DNA of 38,385 nt. Source: a virus. Both the position numbers and the translations under genes were made by a program. The stretch is from IMG/VR virus record IMGVR_UViG_3300025711_000005, positions 1-38,385 of that record; one strand, written 5' to 3'. Within the stretch, counting starts at the first letter, position 1, and the number at the start of each line of letters is the position of its first letter. The notes beneath the pieces were generated by a model, which saw nothing but the letters and a program-made list of their open reading frames with translations, made no database searches and had not been told where the DNA came from. Shown here in pieces: positions 1 through 8,893 of the stretch.

Positions 1-127
1 GCGAGCCGTTCTCTAGACAGCTTGCGGGGTTGCATACTGTTCAGCTGATCGAGCAAGCGATTCGCGAGCGGCGAGCGGAATACTTAGACGCTGAGCGTCT
101 CGAGCGGCTCGGATTGGTTCGCGCCAC
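1..127. repeat. Left copy of the 127-bp terminal direct repeat
   Basis: These 127 bases are identical to the last 127 of the window. The repeat lies inside a coding sequence that reads on in frame from the right end into the left end, so it marks closure of a circular assembly rather than an intergenic element. The length of 127 is a common maximum k-mer in short-read assemblers, so an assembly overlap is the likeliest reason for it. A packaged direct terminal repeat is possible but less likely. Confidence 0.95.
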
Positions 128-131
128 GTGA
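1..131 (+). CDS. 3' end of junction-spanning hypothetical gene (partial)
   Basis: This is the C-terminal part of the 155-residue protein that begins near the right end. The reading frame starts at base 3 and ends in TGA just after the terminal repeat. The visible part is helical and rich in Arg, Glu and Leu (for example LIEQAIRERRAEYL). Its stop codon overlaps the GTG of the next gene as GTGA, implying coupled translation. The function is not recognised; it lies in the small-gene group ahead of the terminase. Confidence 0.7.
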   Translation, partial: EPFSRQLAGLHTVQLIEQAIRERRAEYLDAERLERLGLVRAT

Positions 132-352
132 CCATAACCGCTTCCGCCTTGAGAGCTGCATCGTACCCGGACAGGGAAAACAAGTACCTGTTTGAAGGGA
201 GGGTCGCTACCTCCCAGCGCCGTCTTGTTAGCGCATTCCCGGGAAGTAACTGTGGTGGAAAGTTTGCGGAAAGTGCCTGTGATGAGCAGGAGTCCTACCG
301 CGTCAAGCCGGAACCCATGGTTTACGATGTAGCTCTGAGGGTGGAAGCTTGA
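128..352 (+). CDS. Small hypothetical protein upstream of the large terminase
   Basis: A 74-residue protein starting with GTG, overlapping the stop of the junction-spanning gene. It ends in a TTGA overlap with the terminase gene, so the three genes look translationally coupled. No clear Shine-Dalgarno site precedes the GTG. The centre (YLFEGRVATSQRRLVSAFPG) reads like a folded globular segment and the protein has two Cys. I do not recognise the family. By position it could be a terminase accessory or small-subunit-like factor, but it is shorter than typical TerS proteins and this is only inference. Confidence 0.6.
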   Translation: MTITASALRAASYPDRENKYLFEGRVATSQRRLVSAFPGSNCGGKFAESACDEQESYRVKPEPMVYDVALRVEA

Positions 353-1878
353 ACCTCGAGCAGCTCATTGCGTCGCCGGCCGGTTTCGGCATGACTGGCA
401 TCAGCCGAGTCCAGCGAGCCATCTGCCGCGTGATGACTGGCGAGCCACTGGAGGAGTTAGCTCATGACCCCGACGTTGTTACCATGCTTGGCGGGTCTTC
501 CGCAGTTGCTGCTCTTCCATCGGAAGCTCCAGACATGCTCGTACTCGGAGCTGCTGTTCGGTGTGGAAAATCCACAATTGTGGCGGCTAAGGCTCTCAGG
601 AACGCTTACCTCGGCGATTGCTCTGGGCTTGCTCCGGGCGAGGTGCCGCGCGTTGCCATTCTTTCCGTCGACCTCGACAAAGCCCGAGAGACCTTCAGCA
701 AGCTAGAGGGCGCCCTGCTCTCGTCGCCGATGCTGGCGCAGCTCATCGTGAAGCCGCCGCAAAACGGTAGCGTGACCATTCGCAATTACTCGGGCTGGCC
801 GGTTGAGATCAAGGTGGTAGCTGGCGCTCGAGCTGGAAAGACACTCGTCTCGCGCTGGCTGCTCGGATTTATCGCGGACGAAGCGCCGCGCATGGTTGGC
901 GAAGATGAAGGCGTAGTGAACCTAGACGACGCCCTGTCGGCCATCCGAGCTCGCATGCGCAAAGGGGCACAGATTGATTTGGTCGGCAGCTTGTGGGCGC
1001 CTCGAGGCCCAGTGTTCAACTACGTCACCGAGCGCCACGGTAAGCCTGGCGCCGACCTTGTGGTTATGCTGGCAACCGGGCCGATGCTCCGCCCCGAGCT
1101 CTATACGCCGGAGTACTGCGAGCGCATCCGCAAGGCCGACGACCGCGCTTACGAGGCGGATGTCATGTCGCGGTTCGCCGACCCCATCTCCGCACTTTTA
1201 GCCTCTGTGAACGTGACGGCTTGCACTCGCAGCGACGAACGCATCGGACGAACGGCGGGGCAGGGGTACGTGGCCGTAATCGACCCCGCGACGCGCGGCA
1301 ACGGCTGGACGCTGGTAATCATCGGCACGCGCCCGCTCGGGGGCTTCGAGGTGTGCGTAGCTCGTGAGTGGATCGGCTCGCGCTCGTCCCCGCTCAAGGC
1401 TTCCGCTGTACTGCCAGAGATCGATGAGGAACTACGCCAGTTCGACTTGGCCGAATGTGTGACTGACCAGGCAGGTTACGACCACCTCTCGGACATCGCC
1501 GAGCTGACCAATTGCGGCTTCTCTCTGAAGCTCGCCACAAGGAACGATGACGTTGCAATCCAAAGCCTGCGGCATCTGTTCGCCGAGAAGCTCATGACGA
1601 TCCCGAACGTGAGCCAACTGAAGACCGATTTGATTGCGATTCGGACTCGGCCGAGGGCGGCGGGAGGTAGCCAAGTCGTGCTCATCAAGACGAGCGACGG
1701 GAGACACTGTGACTACGGTGCTGCCATGTTGCTGGGCGCCCAGTTGCTACCTGCGCAGCCAGCGCCTGAGGTTGTGGACGACCGCGATGACGAACAGCGA
1801 TGGATCGCGTACCTGCAATCGCAGCAACAGACGTGGGACTCAGGGGCGGCTAACAGACTGACGGGGTACCAGGTATGA
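349..1878 (+). CDS. terL: Terminase large subunit (packaging ATPase/nuclease)
   Basis: A 509-residue TerL that translocates DNA into the prohead and cuts the concatemer. The N-terminal ATPase has a P-loop around residues 67-76 (AAVRCGKST, Lys74) and a Walker B stretch ending in Asp-Glu (GFIADEAP, residues 173-180), preceded by a GARAGKT segment. The C-terminal RuvC-like nuclease shows the expected acidic residues in VIDPATRG (Asp312), VTDQAG (Asp373) and a late CDYGAAMLLGA block. The TTG start overlaps the preceding stop as TTGA with a GAGGGTGGA stretch upstream. It ends in an ATGA overlap with the next gene. Length and order ahead of the portal are normal for a podovirus. Confidence 0.93.
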   Translation: MNLEQLIASPAGFGMTGISRVQRAICRVMTGEPLEELAHDPDVVTMLGGSSAVAALPSEAPDMLVLGAAVRCGKSTIVAAKALRNAYLGDCSGLAPGEVPRVAILSVDLDKARETFSKLEGALLSSPMLAQLIVKPPQNGSVTIRNYSGWPVEIKVVAGARAGKTLVSRWLLGFIADEAPRMVGEDEGVVNLDDALSAIRARMRKGAQIDLVGSLWAPRGPVFNYVTERHGKPGADLVVMLATGPMLRPELYTPEYCERIRKADDRAYEADVMSRFADPISALLASVNVTACTRSDERIGRTAGQGYVAVIDPATRGNGWTLVIIGTRPLGGFEVCVAREWIGSRSSPLKASAVLPEIDEELRQFDLAECVTDQAGYDHLSDIAELTNCGFSLKLATRNDDVAIQSLRHLFAEKLMTIPNVSQLKTDLIAIRTRPRAAGGSQVVLIKTSDGRHCDYGAAMLLGAQLLPAQPAPEVVDDRDDEQRWIAYLQSQQQTWDSGAANRLTGYQV

Positions 1879-2177
1879 GCGCATCGAAAGCGTGGCGCGA
1901 CGAGGCGGTTAGCCCGATTAGCTCTGAGCGCGTAGGCTGGATGCGGGCGCATGGCGTGCGGCGGGCTGTGTTTACGGAATCTGGAGAAGCTGCCGAGCTT
2001 GAATTGCTCGACACCATCCCGGCGCCCCCATCCTTCGACGAGCCAGAAGCTCCTAACGAAGAGAAGCCGCCCGGCGTATGCGCCTACGGGTCCTGCGGCG
2101 ACCCGGCGAATAGCCCCATCGTGCCCGGCTACTGCAGGTCACATGCTCTAAAGCTAGCAGGGGTTGGCAATGGATGA
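1875..2177 (+). CDS. Hypothetical protein with C-terminal Cys/His cluster
   Basis: A 100-residue protein between terminase and portal, coupled to the terminase by an ATGA overlap. The N-terminal half is acidic with a proline-rich linker (PAPPSFDEPEAP). The C-terminal segment CAYGSCGDPANSPIVPGYC followed by Arg-Ser-His looks like a small zinc knuckle (C-x4-C...C-x2-H). The family is not recognised. It overlaps the start of the following small gene. Confidence 0.75.
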   Translation: MSASKAWRDEAVSPISSERVGWMRAHGVRRAVFTESGEAAELELLDTIPAPPSFDEPEAPNEEKPPGVCAYGSCGDPANSPIVPGYCRSHALKLAGVGNG

Positions 2178-2418
2178 GAGAATCGCTGATATCACGCGCC
2201 GTGCCATCGTCATGTCCAGTGGAAACGTCACTATAGGCGTGAACAAGTCTCCCGTCATTGACGGTTACGAGCTTCGGCATCGCTCGTCAACGCACGATTA
2301 TTATGCGGTTACAGAGCTTCCCGTCTGGGACGACGACGCACTTAGGCGTGCGTGTCGAATGAATGAGGATGTCATCGCTGCAGCCATCCGCTCTGGAAAG
2401 GCCAAACCGCGTGCCTGA
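2170..2418 (+). CDS. Small hypothetical protein
   Basis: An 82-residue protein starting at the ATG of MDERIADITRRA, 8 bases before the previous stop; an in-frame TTG two codons upstream is a weaker choice. It has an alternating beta-like central part (GNVTIGVNKSPVIDGYEL) and a helical C-terminus. No family recognised. It sits directly before the portal gene and overlaps the GTG I prefer for the portal by 8 bases. Confidence 0.65.
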   Translation: MDERIADITRRAIVMSSGNVTIGVNKSPVIDGYELRHRSSTHDYYAVTELPVWDDDALRRACRMNEDVIAAAIRSGKAKPRA

Positions 2419-4387
2419 GCCAACCATAACGCTCTGGTATAACCAGCCCCAGCCTGCCGCCGAAGTGGTGCGCCTAGGTCGCGAGCTGTACAGCAAACAG
2501 GGTGAGGAGCGCATCTCACTCGCGGAGGATTCACTTGCTCTTTACCTCGGTTCTACTCGCCATAACCTTCGTGGCAGCAACTCGAATCCGCTCGGCCTCG
2601 TGGATGTACTTACAGAGGCGGGCGTCGAGAACGGCATCCAAGCGATCACGGATACGAAGGTCAACACCATACTGAAGAACCGGGTCCGTCCGATGTTCGT
2701 CACGGATGGCGCGGACACCGACACGAAGCAACGCGCAGAGGCCATGCAGCGCGCTTGCGACGGGGTGATGTACCAACAGAAGCTGCAAGGGCGAAAGCTC
2801 CGCGGCGTGGCGATGGCTGGGTACATTTTCGAGGGTGGCGGCGTCGAATGGTTCGCTGACTGCGCGAACTCTCGCATCGTGGCTACCCCGGTGTGGTGCT
2901 GGAACTTCTTCGTGAGCAAGCGCGAGGCCCAGCACGGCGAGCCACGGCAGAAATTCGCGAGGCTTCTGATTGACAGAGGTGTGCTCCTTTCGTTTTTAGC
3001 CTCTGCTTCTTCCATGGTGCGCGATGCCGTCAAGAACGCGCAGGCCGCCAACTGGAAGGACACCAACGATGACATGCGCGACGCTTCCAAGCTGAGTGAC
3101 CAGGTCGTCATATACAAGGCCTGGCACTTGCCGAGCGGGCGTGTCGACTTGGACGACAATAAGGTTTGGGGAAAGAATGAAGACGGCACTCGAACAGTAC
3201 GTGCAAAACACGACGGCCGCCATGTCGTGGCTCTCGACGGCGGAGATGACGGTGAGGCGATTGAGCTTGTCGACGTGCCGTGGCCTCATGACCATTTCCC
3301 GGTTGCCTGGTTCAAACCCAACTTCGTTCCGGGTTCTTATTGGGGGCGTGGAGAGCCCGAGATTCTGGCCACCGCCCAGATCGAAGTAAACCGATGGAAC
3401 ACGCGCATCAATCAGATCATCCGCAAGCACGCGGTGCCGCGTACGTTTGTTTCGAAAGACTCGGGGCTTAACCCGGCCTCGATGAACAACAACCCGGACA
3501 ACATCTACCAGGTCAAGGGCTCGGCCGCTACTGCTGTTCAGGTGGAGAACGTGCCTGCGGTTCCGACCGACCTGCTGCAGCGCACCCAGATGCTCATGCA
3601 GTGGATGCGTGACCAGCGCGGCGTAAGCGAGATGTCGATGAAGGCTCAGAAGCCGCAGGGCATCAATCACGAGCCGGGCATGGCGTTCCTCGCGGACACC
3701 GAGAGCATGCGTCACACGGACGAGTTCCAGGCATGGGAGGAGTTTCACCTCGACTGCTACAAGAACATTGTGCGGTGCTTCGACGAACTTGCAGAGAACG
3801 ACACGGAATTCGAGGTCGTTTTCGAGAAAGACCAGAAGCTCATTCGCCAACGGTGGAAGGACATTCGCCTCAGCAACTTCTTCATGTTGAAGCTATGGCC
3901 GACGAACCTGTTCAAGCAGGATCCGGCTCAGCGCGCAGACCAGATTGCTGATATGGTCGAGAAGGGGCTGTTCCCGCCGGAGAAGTACTTCGACGCCATC
4001 GATGCGCCGGACATCAAGGCACTCATGGGCAATCGAGCGGCCATGGAGCAGAACGTCCAGCGTTGCTTGCAGAGCATCATCGAGAGCGGCGAGGTTACCG
4101 AGCTAGAGCAGCCGACGCCGTACATGGATTTACAGCTGGCCAAACAGCTCGGCATCCAGCGACTGAACGAGCTTCAGGTCGACGAGCCCGACAACTGGAA
4201 GAGCGTGAACGCGCTGACCCAGTGGCTTGAGCTGGTCGACGCCACGATTACGCAAGGCACTGCCGCCGCCAACCAGGCTCCGGCTGGCGCCAATGTGCAG
4301 GCGCTGAATGCGGCCGCTGCCGTGCCGCCGCCTGACGCGGGCGGGGTGCCTCCACTGAACATGCCGCCACCCCAAGGAACGCAATGA
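2411..4387 (+). CDS. Portal protein (head-tail connector dodecamer)
   Basis: About 658 residues. It is expected to form the ring at the capsid vertex through which DNA is packaged and ejected. The call rests on its place right after TerL and before the scaffold and capsid, its size, and portal-like features: a helix-rich N-terminal clamp region, a central stem region (GEPEILATAQIEVNRWNTRI), and a Gln/Ala/Pro-rich tail (PPPDAGGVPPLNMPPPQGTQ). I prefer the GTG start because AAAGG lies 9 bases upstream and the overlap with the previous gene is then only 8 bases. An ATG 48 bases upstream would add 16 residues but has no ribosome-binding site. It ends in an ATGA overlap. Confidence 0.85.
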   Translation: MPEPTITLWYNQPQPAAEVVRLGRELYSKQGEERISLAEDSLALYLGSTRHNLRGSNSNPLGLVDVLTEAGVENGIQAITDTKVNTILKNRVRPMFVTDGADTDTKQRAEAMQRACDGVMYQQKLQGRKLRGVAMAGYIFEGGGVEWFADCANSRIVATPVWCWNFFVSKREAQHGEPRQKFARLLIDRGVLLSFLASASSMVRDAVKNAQAANWKDTNDDMRDASKLSDQVVIYKAWHLPSGRVDLDDNKVWGKNEDGTRTVRAKHDGRHVVALDGGDDGEAIELVDVPWPHDHFPVAWFKPNFVPGSYWGRGEPEILATAQIEVNRWNTRINQIIRKHAVPRTFVSKDSGLNPASMNNNPDNIYQVKGSAATAVQVENVPAVPTDLLQRTQMLMQWMRDQRGVSEMSMKAQKPQGINHEPGMAFLADTESMRHTDEFQAWEEFHLDCYKNIVRCFDELAENDTEFEVVFEKDQKLIRQRWKDIRLSNFFMLKLWPTNLFKQDPAQRADQIADMVEKGLFPPEKYFDAIDAPDIKALMGNRAAMEQNVQRCLQSIIESGEVTELEQPTPYMDLQLAKQLGIQRLNELQVDEPDNWKSVNALTQWLELVDATITQGTAAANQAPAGANVQALNAAAAVPPPDAGGVPPLNMPPPQGTQ

Positions 4388-4650
4388 ACGACGACGAATT
4401 AAAGAAGAGCCAACAGGCCGCGCAATACGCTTCCTCTGTAATTGGGCAGCTCGGTAATTCCCAACATAACCAGCAGCTTCAACAGTGGTCTCAACAGGCG
4501 GCGCGGCCAGAAAGTCAAATCGTGACTCTAAAGCGCAGCCTGCAGGACCGTGCATCGCTTGTTGCTCAGAGAATAGCTGAGACTGATGCGCTGGAGAAAG
4601 AACTTCCAAAGTTGCTTGCCGCAATCAAGGCCCTGGAGTCTGACGAATGA
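4384..4650 (+). CDS. Small coiled-coil protein between portal and scaffold
   Basis: An 88-residue, Gln-rich, strongly helical protein. The C-terminal half (SLQDRASLVAQRIAETDALE) has heptad-like spacing typical of a coiled coil. It is coupled by ATGA overlaps to both the portal and the scaffold gene, so it is probably made with head-assembly proteins. No family recognised; a minor virion or assembly cofactor role is only inferred from place. Confidence 0.75.
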   Translation: MNDDELKKSQQAAQYASSVIGQLGNSQHNQQLQQWSQQAARPESQIVTLKRSLQDRASLVAQRIAETDALEKELPKLLAAIKALESDE

Positions 4651-5726
4651 CCGTAGCCGACGAGATCATCGAACAAGCCATTGAGCAAAACGCCGCCTCG
4701 GTTACGCCCAGCGTCGAAGCCGCTCCGGCCGAGACCCCGGCAGCCGCCACAAAGGCCCCGCCGGCGGGTTTCGTTGACCCCCTCGACGAGTCCCTATTTA
4801 GCGATGAGGCGCTTCGTGACCCGAAGGTGATCCAGGAGCGGGCTACGCTACTGCGAGCTCAAGTCAAAGAGGCCCTCAAGATCCGCCAAGCGGCTCACAA
4901 TGCGCGGGCAGAAGTCGAGCGGCGCGAGTCCAAGTTCAAGGGCACCAAAGCCCAGGTCCTGTCCGAGAAGGCGCAGCTCCAACAGCAACAGCAGCTAATC
5001 AATGCGCTGGTAGCCGATATCGGCTCGGGCGACCCGGGCAAGTTCACCGATGCAATCGCCAAGCTGACCGGATCGACCGACCCGCAAGAGTACTGGCGCA
5101 AGGTCGCGACCCACCTCGCTACCGGAAAGCCACCAACCAAGGAGGTGCCGGCCGAGGTCCTGGAGCTACGCCGCGAGGTCGAAGCACTGAAAGCTCAAAA
5201 GGAAGCCGAAGTCGCCCAGCAAACCGAAGCGCAGATCGACCAACAAATCTACCAGGCGCGAGTGGCCCAGCTGGAGCAGGCTAAGTCCTACACCGACCTA
5301 CCCTATGTGAGCTCTCTCGCTTCTGAGCAACCGGCGCTTGTTGACGCGAGAATCGTTGACATTCGCCAGCAGCATTACCAGCAAACTGGGCAGCCACTTG
5401 ACCTGCGGGCCGCTTGTGATATGGTCGAAACCGAGATCCGATCTCATTACGAGTTGCTCCAGCGTACCGGCGGCGCCAATGGCCAACCGAACGGAAACAG
5501 AGGAGCTGCTGCCCCAGTGGCAGGTCAGGCCGGGAACCCTGAGCGAATTGCGAAGCCCGTGACGGTGCCTAGCGCGCCATCTCAGCAATCGACTCCAAGG
5601 ACGCTACCGTCATCGCTCTCGAGCGAGCCAGCCGCGACTAATCGCAGTTTGAGCGAAACCGAGAGGCAGGCGGCAGCAATCGAGGCGTTCGAACGAATGG
5701 GCTTGTTCGCGAACTTTGGGATGTAG
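4647..5726 (+). CDS. Scaffolding protein (putative)
   Basis: A 359-residue acidic protein placed between portal and major capsid, the usual spot for the scaffold that templates prohead assembly and leaves before DNA packaging. The N-terminus is low-complexity Ala/Pro/Glu. The middle is a long charged helical region with a run of five glutamines, and the C-terminal 80 residues are a Ser/Pro/Ala linker followed by a short helix (ERQAAAIEAFERMGLF) that may contact the capsid. Composition and length fit podoviral scaffolds, which diverge too fast for motif-based proof. Confidence 0.75.
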   Translation: MTVADEIIEQAIEQNAASVTPSVEAAPAETPAAATKAPPAGFVDPLDESLFSDEALRDPKVIQERATLLRAQVKEALKIRQAAHNARAEVERRESKFKGTKAQVLSEKAQLQQQQQLINALVADIGSGDPGKFTDAIAKLTGSTDPQEYWRKVATHLATGKPPTKEVPAEVLELRREVEALKAQKEAEVAQQTEAQIDQQIYQARVAQLEQAKSYTDLPYVSSLASEQPALVDARIVDIRQQHYQQTGQPLDLRAACDMVETEIRSHYELLQRTGGANGQPNGNRGAAAPVAGQAGNPERIAKPVTVPSAPSQQSTPRTLPSSLSSEPAATNRSLSETERQAAAIEAFERMGLFANFGM

Positions 5727-5762
5727 CGAGGCCAATCGTCGGGCGCTGAAAAAGGCTCCCGA

Positions 5763-7019
5763 ATGGCAATCGCAGAATCCATTGCAAGTGCACCAAACAT
5801 CTTCAAGGTCCTTTACCCGGACGGCATCTCGAAGCCCCTTTATGGAGAATCGTATCTCCTAGGCTCGATGAAGAAAGACACGACGTTTTACGGCCAAGGT
5901 GCCAAGTACGTTGTTGTCAGCATCGCTCCCGGCTCCGGCGGATCGAGCTCAATCGCTACCGCAATCGCGAACCAGGGTAGCACCCAAGAGGTCCGTTTTC
6001 AGCTTCCCCGCAAGAAGCTGTATGAGGTTGGCAGCATCGACGGTGAGACCATCTTTGCCGGTCGCGACAAGAAAGGCGCCATCGTCGATATCGTTCGACA
6101 CACGATGGATCGCGCTCTCGAGGCTTTCGGCGTAACCCTGAGCCGCGCGGCCTGGGGTAACGGTGGCGGTGCTCGCGGGCAAATCGCGACGACCTCTAAT
6201 CTCGCGACCTCGACGGTTACGCTCACCTCGCGCGTCGATGCAAATGCGTTCTTCAAGAACATGTTTGTGCAAGCCGCGGTGGACGACGGCTACTCGGGTT
6301 CCGCTGGCGTGCTCGGCGCAGGCATTCAGGTTCAGCTCGGTCAGGTCCAGCGACTGAACGCGGCTACCGGCACCACGTCGCTGACCTTGGCTTCAGGCAA
6401 CTGGAACCAAATCCCGGGCCTTACTACTTCCAGCTATCTCTTCCGCTCGGGCGATTATGCGGGCTACCCCAGCGGCATCCCGGCATGGGCTCCGCAGGTC
6501 GACCCGACCGTCTCGGACTCGTTCCTTGGCGTCAACCGCTTCACCGCGGGCGACCTCAACTTCCTGTCCGGTTGGCGCGTGCTCGGCACTGGACAACCGA
6601 AGCAGCAAACGCTAATCGATATGGGCGCGGAGGCCAAGCAGAACGGGCTCACCGGTATCAAAACGGTGTTCATGAACCCCTTGGACATGCGTGATGCGTT
6701 CAAGGAGCAGAGTACCTTCAAGTCGATCGACGTGGACGTTAGCGGCGTGAAGATCGGCTACAACGCGCTGACTCTGCAGTCGGCGGTCGGAAACATGAAT
6801 GTGTTTTCTGAGACCTGGATCCCGCGTGGCTTCGCTTGGGCTCTCGACCCGAGCACGTGGACGATGCGCAGTGCTGGCGATGTGCCGATGCTGCTCGATG
6901 TTGACGGGATCAAGATGTTCCTTCGCAACCCCGGTAGCGACGATTACCAATTCCGGTACGGCTGCTACATGAACTTCGAAAACGCAGAACCGGCGCGAGC
7001 CATCGTGGGGACGCTGTAA
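5763..7019 (+). CDS. Major capsid protein (HK97 fold)
   Basis: A 418-residue protein with the signs of an HK97-type coat subunit: an N-terminal arm; a P-domain-like stretch with a long helix (GAIVDIVRHTMDRALEAFGV); a Gly/Ser-rich beta region (LTSRVDANAFFKNMFVQAAV); and a C-terminal half with the A-domain segment TGIKTVFMNPLDMRDAFKEQ and the DDYQFRYGCYMNFE end. It follows the scaffold after a 36-base gap that carries an AAAAAGG ribosome site. A strong site and a separate start suit a gene made in high amount. Confidence 0.87.
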   Translation: MAIAESIASAPNIFKVLYPDGISKPLYGESYLLGSMKKDTTFYGQGAKYVVVSIAPGSGGSSSIATAIANQGSTQEVRFQLPRKKLYEVGSIDGETIFAGRDKKGAIVDIVRHTMDRALEAFGVTLSRAAWGNGGGARGQIATTSNLATSTVTLTSRVDANAFFKNMFVQAAVDDGYSGSAGVLGAGIQVQLGQVQRLNAATGTTSLTLASGNWNQIPGLTTSSYLFRSGDYAGYPSGIPAWAPQVDPTVSDSFLGVNRFTAGDLNFLSGWRVLGTGQPKQQTLIDMGAEAKQNGLTGIKTVFMNPLDMRDAFKEQSTFKSIDVDVSGVKIGYNALTLQSAVGNMNVFSETWIPRGFAWALDPSTWTMRSAGDVPMLLDVDGIKMFLRNPGSDDYQFRYGCYMNFENAEPARAIVGTL

Positions 7020-7020
7020 C

Positions 7021-7545
7021 ATGTCAAATATTGGCGATTTCATGAAGGGCGTGGACGGGTCGCTCGGTGTAGGCCGCGGCGGCGGTCCGCTCCCTGGCAC
7101 CTCGGTGCTCGAGCCCGTTGTCAACCAGGCGTTCGACGTGTTCGCTCCGCCATTCACGAAAGCGGCAGACGGCGCGGCGGGCACGGCGACGGCCGATACG
7201 ATCATCTTCAACAACCCATACGACTTCACGCTCTATGTGCAGTCCGCGAAGATTGTCGCTACGGCCGGCACTCTGACGGCTGACAACACCAACTTCGCTA
7301 CCATCACGATCAAGACCGACAACGCGGCGGCTGGCGCTACCGGCATTGCGTTGACGCTCACGACCACGATCGCCGACTCAGGCAACTGGGCGGCTCTCAT
7401 CGCGAAGAACTTCACGGTGGTCACAGGCGCAAACATTGCGCTGCTGCCCGGCGCGAACCTGTTCATCAACATCGCGAAAGCGGGCGCCGGCGTCATTGTC
7501 CCAGCCTCGATTACCACGGTTCGCCTGCGTCGAGGTGAGTACTAA
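7021..7545 (+). CDS. Putative head decoration or fibre protein
   Basis: A 174-residue, Ala/Thr/Gly-rich beta protein (DNTNFATITIKTDNAAAGAT, ASITTVRLRRGEY) with almost no predicted helix after the N-terminus. Composition and placement right after the major capsid gene suggest a capsid-decorating jelly-roll or Ig-like protein. I do not recognise the exact family. It starts one base after the capsid stop codon and overlaps the next start by one base. Confidence 0.72.
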   Translation: MSNIGDFMKGVDGSLGVGRGGGPLPGTSVLEPVVNQAFDVFAPPFTKAADGAAGTATADTIIFNNPYDFTLYVQSAKIVATAGTLTADNTNFATITIKTDNAAAGATGIALTLTTTIADSGNWAALIAKNFTVVTGANIALLPGANLFINIAKAGAGVIVPASITTVRLRRGEY

Positions 7546-7949
7546 TGGACAAGGGGCTTTACCCCGGATTCACGAACATCGCCCAACAGAAGGACATCAA
7601 CTTCAAGGCGTTCGTGGATGCTGGCAACGCTCCGACTCTGGCTCCGAACCCGCTGAATACGTGGGTTACCGGCGTATCCCGCACGGGAACTGGTACCTAT
7701 GTGTTCACGGTCGCGGATACGGCGCTGTTGGTAGCCGGATTCTACGCGGAGCTGACCCTCAACGCCGCGTCCACTTGCTACGCTCAGGCTGGTCCAACGA
7801 CTGGCTTCGGCGCGGCATACAACCCGGCGTCTCCCCCGACGTTCACCGTGTTCACGCTGGTCAACGGCGTGCTTGCTGACCCGCCCGCTGCGAACGCGAA
7901 CATTTTCCTTTGCGGCGTGCTTACCCTCTGCGATATCGCGAATCGGTAA
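7545..7949 (+). CDS. Hypothetical structural protein
   Basis: A 134-residue beta-rich protein with many Ala, Thr, Pro and aromatic residues (TGTGTYVFTVADTALLVAGF). It starts at an ATG sharing the last A of the previous TAA. Its place between the capsid and the connector, and its composition like the preceding gene, suggest a virion surface or head-completion role. Family not recognised. Confidence 0.7.
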   Translation: MDKGLYPGFTNIAQQKDINFKAFVDAGNAPTLAPNPLNTWVTGVSRTGTGTYVFTVADTALLVAGFYAELTLNAASTCYAQAGPTTGFGAAYNPASPPTFTVFTLVNGVLADPPAANANIFLCGVLTLCDIANR

Positions 7950-8164
7950 TGGCCGGCAAAGACACCAAAGCCGCGCTTCTGTTGGCTCTAGCCCCGAAAG
8001 GCGGCGATGGGCCAGCGGAGGAGGGCGGCGAAAAGGAAAGCGATGCCGACGCCGAGGATCTGACGAACGCCATCAAGGACCGCGATGGCGCGGCATTGAA
8101 GGACATTATTCGTCGAATCGCCATGTCGTGCATGTCAGAAGAGGATTCCGAGGGAGAGTCCTGA
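7949..8164 (+). CDS. Small acidic protein before the connector gene
   Basis: A 71-residue protein with a low-complexity acidic middle (Glu/Asp/Gly/Lys) and a short helical end (NAIKDRDGAALKDIIRRIAM). I chose the ATG that overlaps the previous TAA (TAATG); a GTG upstream in frame would overlap that gene by 40 bases for no gain. Family unknown; perhaps a head-completion accessory. Confidence 0.65.
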   Translation: MAGKDTKAALLLALAPKGGDGPAEEGGEKESDADAEDLTNAIKDRDGAALKDIIRRIAMSCMSEEDSEGES

Positions 8165-8893
8165 TTGGCTAGCATTACCCTGGTGCAGCTGCGCACGCTC
8201 GCCAGGGTGTACAGCAACCAAAACCCAGGCGGAACCAATGCGTTCGTGTCTGACACGGACCTGAATAGCCTCATCAACCTGCGAATCGCGAGCCTTTACG
8301 ATCTACTCGTAGCGGCTCGCGGCCACGAATACTACGCCAGCGACTACACCTTCAACACCGCGAACGGTACGCCGACCTACTCGTTTGCTGCTCTAACGCC
8401 TCCTTTCTATCAGCTGCTCGACGTGCGGCTGAACTGGGACGCGCAGAACATCGAGGCGGTCCAAGATACCTCAGTCTACGAGCGCAGCAATTATCAGAAT
8501 TGGTTGCAAACGTGGTCGCGTTGGTCTCCGAAGGCATACCGGCTTCGAGGTGTTCAAACGGCGAGCGCGAGCACCCTGGAGTTCTTCCCGACGCCGACAG
8601 TAGTCGTCTCGTGCACGGCTCGGTATATCCCTGCATTTGTAGCTCTCCCTGATGACAACGCGACATTCGACGGTGTGAACGGCTGGGAGGTACTGGTTGC
8701 GCTTGGCGCGGCGCTCGATCTGCGGATGGCAGCAGACAAGTCGCCTGGGTTTCTTACGCAGCGCTACGCGGAGGAGCATGAGCGCATCAAGGGGCTCGCT
8801 GACCAGCGTTCGGCAAACATGCCACCGCGTATTGTCGACGTGAATCCGGACAGCTTCATCGGGGAATGGGTCGGCGATCGGCGGTGGATCTGA
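8165..8893 (+). CDS. Head-tail adaptor/connector protein (putative)
   Basis: A 242-residue protein in the position held by the T7 gp11-type adaptor, between the head genes and the long nozzle protein. It starts with a helical segment (TLVQLRTLARVYSN), has a central beta region around TPTYSFAALTPPFYQLLDVR, and a helical tail (LTQRYAEEHERIKGLADQRS) like adaptor proteins that dock on the portal. The TTG start directly follows the upstream TGA and has GGGAGAG about 7 bases ahead. Assignment is by position and general shape. Confidence 0.62.
   Translation: MASITLVQLRTLARVYSNQNPGGTNAFVSDTDLNSLINLRIASLYDLLVAARGHEYYASDYTFNTANGTPTYSFAALTPPFYQLLDVRLNWDAQNIEAVQDTSVYERSNYQNWLQTWSRWSPKAYRLRGVQTASASTLEFFPTPTVVVSCTARYIPAFVALPDDNATFDGVNGWEVLVALGAALDLRMAADKSPGFLTQRYAEEHERIKGLADQRSANMPPRIVDVNPDSFIGEWVGDRRWI

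Noticed and set aside
2996-3850. A 284-codon leftward frame inside the portal gene
   Set aside because: Fully antisense to a clear structural gene; long opposite-strand frames are expected in GC-rich coding DNA.
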